A DNA stretch of 7,456 nt. Origin: CAMDBL01 sp964498125 (GTDB taxonomy: Bacteria; Pseudomonadota; Alphaproteobacteria; Rhizobiales; Hyphomicrobiaceae). The stretch spans positions 1 to 7,456 of the forward strand of contig CAZCGE010000065.1 of assembly GCA_964498125.1 (NCBI GenBank), given 5' to 3'. Under the pieces are notes generated by a model that searched no databases, was not told where the DNA came from, and worked only from the letters and a program-made list of their open reading frames with translations. Shown here one piece after another: positions 5,661 to 7,456 of the stretch; the stretch's first letter is position 1; every line of letters begins with the position of its first letter. A program made the position numbers and the translations under genes.

Positions 5661-6484
5661 TCAGCGATACCCTCAACAAGAGAAACTTTAGGCGACCATC
5701 CCAAAGACAGCAACTTGGATATGCCGGGGATTTTCGTATGTACATTATGTGTTTCGGCGGTTTCCAGAACTTCCACATCTTCTCCGCGAATCATTCCGGC
5801 TACACCATGATTGCTGAACGAAAAAGGGCTACCCACATTGTAAACACCCGAAGCATCCTTAGCCAGCAGCAGGCAGACTGCTTCCACAAAGTCTGAGATA
5901 TACAGCCAAGAACGTTCCCCGGCAAAAACAGGCAGGTCTTCACCTGCACACAGCCTAGAAATAAATGAACGATACTCATGTTTTGGTTCACTAGGGCCAT
6001 ACACATTGAACAGGCGCAGGATGAGATAGTCCTGAAAACGCATCCGAATTTGCTGTTCATTGCACCATTTGGATAGGGAGTATTCGTTCAAGAAGTGAGG
6101 AACGTGTTGTTCGAGTAAGTCTTCCTGGAGCGGGTTGAAACGGTCAGCTAGACTGCCATAGGCTTCTGAGGAAGAAGCGAAGATAAGTTTGGCTCCTATC
6201 ATTTTACAGAACAGGGTTGCGTAGTGAGTTCCCAGGGTAGCGGTTGTCCACATTTGCTGTGGGAAGGCGTTACCATTGCAACGGCCAAATTCAGCAGCCA
6301 GATGAATGACATGGCTGACATCAGGGATAATCCCCCAAGGTTCTCGGACATCTCTGCGCAATTCATCCGGTTCAGCGGAATGCGCCAAGTCCCAGCCAAT
6401 GACAGAATGTCCATCGGCACGCAGCCGCTTACATAAGGCTGTACCGAGGAAGCCACGCGAGCCGGTAACCAGGATGCTAGGCAG
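5612..6484 (-). CDS. NAD-dependent epimerase/dehydratase (extended SDR), CTG start
   Basis: This 290-aa protein interconverts or dehydrates nucleotide sugars, making the activated sugar for neighbouring glycosyltransferases. The NAD(P) loop is TGSRGFLG (7-14), followed by D32 at the end of strand 2 and HLAA (61-64). The catalytic set is SSSEAYG (104-110) with Y135 and K139 (YSLSK). RLFNVYGP (157-164) is the sugar-binding signature of extended SDRs. At 290 aa it is slightly short for the family. No ATG, GTG or TTG exists between the upstream in-frame stop and the Rossmann loop. CTG at 6484 has GGAGG 6 nt upstream and gives a normal N-terminus (MPSILVTGSRG). The first ordinary start, TTG 6388, would delete the NAD loop. 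The last 17 or so residues lie over the next gene's start and look unconserved. Substrate (4-epimerase, 4,6-dehydratase or reductase) is not resolved. Confidence 0.85.
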   Translation of the reverse strand: MPSILVTGSRGFLGTALCKRLRADGHSVIGWDLAHSAEPDELRRDVREPWGIIPDVSHVIHLAAEFGRCNGNAFPQQMWTTATLGTHYATLFCKMIGAKLIFASSSEAYGSLADRFNPLQEDLLEQHVPHFLNEYSLSKWCNEQQIRMRFQDYLILRLFNVYGPSEPKHEYRSFISRLCAGEDLPVFAGERSWLYISDFVEAVCLLLAKDASGVYNVGSPFSFSNHGVAGMIRGEDVEVLETAETHNVHTKIPGISKLLSLGWSPKVSLVEGIAECLSVSSCPTGTVACS

Positions 6485-7040
6485 CGGCGGCCTCCAGCAA
6501 GGTGGTATGTCCTTCGCCTAGGTGGTGCATTTTCAGGTTACGGAAGTACCCTACCCGGAAGCCAGCATCACGAATGGCCTGACAGTGGATAGCATCGTAG
6601 CCGCGATACCCATTATCCGGCATGGCGGGCCAGGCCGAGAATGGCATCTTACGACAGAACCGTACCCCACCTACCGATACATGTTCCATCACCTCGGCGT
6701 CATTTGCGGTCTGGTAGCCTTCAGGTGTCCAGTCTACGATATTGGCATTGTCGGGTAGCAATGAGAGGATCGAAAACTCCGGATGAGCTTCCAGTATCCG
6801 CAGAGCCTCATCCACCGAAGCAATCAGCGGCAAACAATCATCATCCGCTAGAATGTAAAACTGACCTTCGTGGGACTGTTCGGCCCACTTCCTACGATCT
6901 ATCTGGAATGTTGCTGGTTCGGAAGAATAGAACGTCTTAACCGCCGACACTCCAGAAACCATAATCCATGCAGAATTAACATTCTGTAGCCATTCCGCCC
7001 GCTGCTCAGAACCAGGTACATGGCATACAAACACGTTCAT
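6477..7040 (-). CDS. GT-A-like glycosyltransferase (cassette GT1)
   Basis: A 187-aa protein resembling a short GT-A glycosyltransferase. The first strand is NVFVCHVPGSEQR (2-14). The metal/donor site is D66-D67-D68 (FYILADDDC). A later strand is VSVGGVRFCRK (121-131). GYRGYDAIHC (144-153), with D149 as possible base, precedes a helix, and H172/H173 (MHHLG) sit near the end. The family match is looser than for the other three transferases. I start at ATG 7040 because it overlaps the regulator's stop as ATGA with AAGG and GAGG upstream; the frame open to 7061 adds only residues lying over the regulator. It is the first gene of the sugar cassette and shares the regulator's promoter. The end overlaps the epimerase start by 8 nt. 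Confidence 0.75.
   Translation of the reverse strand: MNVFVCHVPGSEQRAEWLQNVNSAWIMVSGVSAVKTFYSSEPATFQIDRRKWAEQSHEGQFYILADDDCLPLIASVDEALRILEAHPEFSILSLLPDNANIVDWTPEGYQTANDAEVMEHVSVGGVRFCRKMPFSAWPAMPDNGYRGYDAIHCQAIRDAGFRVGYFRNLKMHHLGEGHTTLLEAAAA
6491..6495 (-). promoter_or_regulatory. SD site for the CTG-initiated epimerase
   Basis: On the minus strand GGAGG stands 6 nt before CTG 6484. Its perfect spacing to a codon just ahead of the Rossmann strand is the main reason for choosing this non-standard start. Confidence 0.6.
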
Positions 7041-7330
7041 ACAGCCTCGCACCTTGCACACCGCCCCATCATCCCGTGTCGACAGTAACCGTTATCGTCT
7101 CGCTTCACTTTACCCTTCGCTGGCTTCTCAGCTCTCACAATCGGTAGCCGTGGCCCCAAGTTAACCTTCTCCGGCGCATGGTGCTTGATTCCAAAGTTCA
7201 CCAAACTCGCCCGCACATACTCCGATACCGTTTCCCCTGCCACCGATGCCGCTTTCTGCACCACAGCATAATCCTCTACCGAAAACCTCACCGTTACCAC
7301 CCTCGACTCCCCATCCCCTAATCGCTGCAT
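7037..7330 (-). CDS. Ribbon-helix-helix regulator with C-terminal Cys/His knuckle
   Basis: A 97-aa protein. Residues 10-17 (RVVTVRFS) form the DNA-reading strand, 18-31 (VEDYAVVQKAASVA) helix A, and 33-50 (ETVSEYVRASLVNFGIKH) helix B, the MetJ/Arc or CopG-type fold that binds DNA as a dimer. After a basic Pro/Lys-rich linker, residues 83-94 (CRHGMMGRCARC) give C83, H85, C91 and C94, a possible metal-binding knuckle. ATG 7330 follows AGGGGG by 11 nt, a rather long gap; GTG at codon 11 is an alternative but would cut into the strand. Three related operator-like sequences lie over its promoter, suggesting autorepression. It is first in the operon and overlaps the next gene as ATGA, so it could set expression of the whole sugar and structural block. 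Confidence 0.8.
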   Translation of the reverse strand: MQRLGDGESRVVTVRFSVEDYAVVQKAASVAGETVSEYVRASLVNFGIKHHAPEKVNLGPRLPIVRAEKPAKGKVKRDDNGYCRHGMMGRCARCEAV

Positions 7331-7383
7331 TGTATGACATTCCCCCTAAACACTGTCATACGATACACCACTGTCATACAGTG
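7331..7383. promoter_or_regulatory. Operator array of TGTCATAC-type sites
   Basis: Three related sites: TGTATGACA at 7331-7339 (inverted, touching the start codon), CACTGTCATACG at 7351-7362 (over the -10 and start point), and the perfect palindrome CACTGT-CAT-ACAGTG at 7369-7383 (over the spacer and -35). The last two share GTATGACAGTG read on the minus strand and lie 18 bp apart. The layout is that of a repressor blocking RNA polymerase, most simply the RHH protein itself. Confidence 0.65.
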
Positions 7384-7387
7384 TCAA
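7360..7387 (-). promoter_or_regulatory. Sigma-70-like promoter of the operon
   Basis: On the minus strand, a perfect -35 box TTGACA (7387-7382), a 16-nt spacer and TATCGT (7365-7360, four of six bases as in TATAAT). Transcription would begin near 7353, leaving a leader of about 22 nt. It is the only promoter I could support in the window. Confidence 0.65.
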
Positions 7388-7402
7388 GAGTTTTTATGTG
7401 AT

Positions 7403-7450
7403 GCGGAGAGCTCCCCCGCCCCTCGCGTAGGGGCCGGAGGGGTGCTCCGC
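7403..7450. repeat. GC-rich inverted repeat at right edge
   Basis: Outer arms GCGGAG (7403-7408) and CTCCGC (7445-7450) enclose an inner stem GCCCCT (7418-7423) / AGGGGC (7429-7434) with loop CGCGT. The result is an imperfect hairpin of about 48 bp, much richer in GC than the genes. On neither strand is it followed by a T run, so a classical terminator is not shown. It could end an upstream unit, be a REP-like element, or be a protein site. The window ends just beyond it. Confidence 0.5.
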
Positions 7451-7456
7451 CGGGGG

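Noticed and set aside
5612..6388. Epimerase starting at TTG 6388
   Set aside because: This would remove the NAD-binding TGSRGFLG loop encoded just upstream in the same frame; no working enzyme of this family lacks it.
6199..6456. Minus-strand 85-codon frame in the epimerase region
   Set aside because: It is out of frame with the epimerase, whose Rossmann and SSSEAYG/YxxxK motifs run straight through this stretch.
7403..7450. Rho-independent terminator at the right edge
   Set aside because: The stems are strong, but neither strand has a T run directly after the hairpin, so I list it only as an inverted repeat.
1..7456. CRISPR array, tRNA genes, insertion sequence or integrase
   Set aside because: I saw no regularly spaced direct repeats, cloverleaf with a TTCRANY-type loop, transposase motif or recombinase motif on either strand.

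Overview
The window reads as part of a tailed-phage (Caudoviricetes) genome or prophage. All supported genes lie on the minus strand and are packed head to tail, so transcription runs from right to left. The strongest phage markers are the N-terminal third or so of a terminase large subunit running off the left edge, and a set of Ser/Thr/Gly-rich beta-type proteins plus a LamG-like protein that look like virion components. No gene identifies the host. A sigma-70-like promoter and Shine-Dalgarno (SD) sites point to a bacterial host.

Right end (7330-7456): a GC-rich inverted repeat at the edge, then a promoter (TTGACA, 16 nt, TATCGT) covered by three copies of a TGTCATAC-type sequence. These lead into a 97-aa ribbon-helix-helix (RHH) protein with a C-terminal Cys/His knuckle, probably an autorepressor.

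Middle (3214-7040): a sugar-modification cassette of six genes. In transcription order these are a GT-A-like glycosyltransferase, an extended-SDR NAD-dependent sugar epimerase/dehydratase, two further GT2-type glycosyltransferases, a class I SAM methyltransferase, and a fourth glycosyltransferase. The epimerase has no ATG, GTG or TTG ahead of its Rossmann motif. It appears to start at a CTG with a strong SD site, inside the end of the preceding gene.

Left half (1-3233): two beta-rich structural-type proteins (154 and 313 aa), with a 54-aa single-membrane-span protein between them. Next come an 89-aa protein with an N-terminal hydrophobic segment, a possible 42-aa ORF, a LamG-like protein (228 aa), an 81-aa zinc-ribbon/coiled-coil protein, and the terminase large subunit start.

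Nearly every junction is a short overlap (ATGA, TAATG, or 7 to 49 nt), so the block is probably one translationally coupled transcript. No stretch over 300 bases lacks a gene. My main inference is that the sugar cassette decorates the virion proteins made from the same transcript, or alters the host surface. The sequence alone does not settle which. Several starts were moved from the longest possible ORF to positions supported by SD sites, overlaps or domain boundaries, and these are stated per gene.
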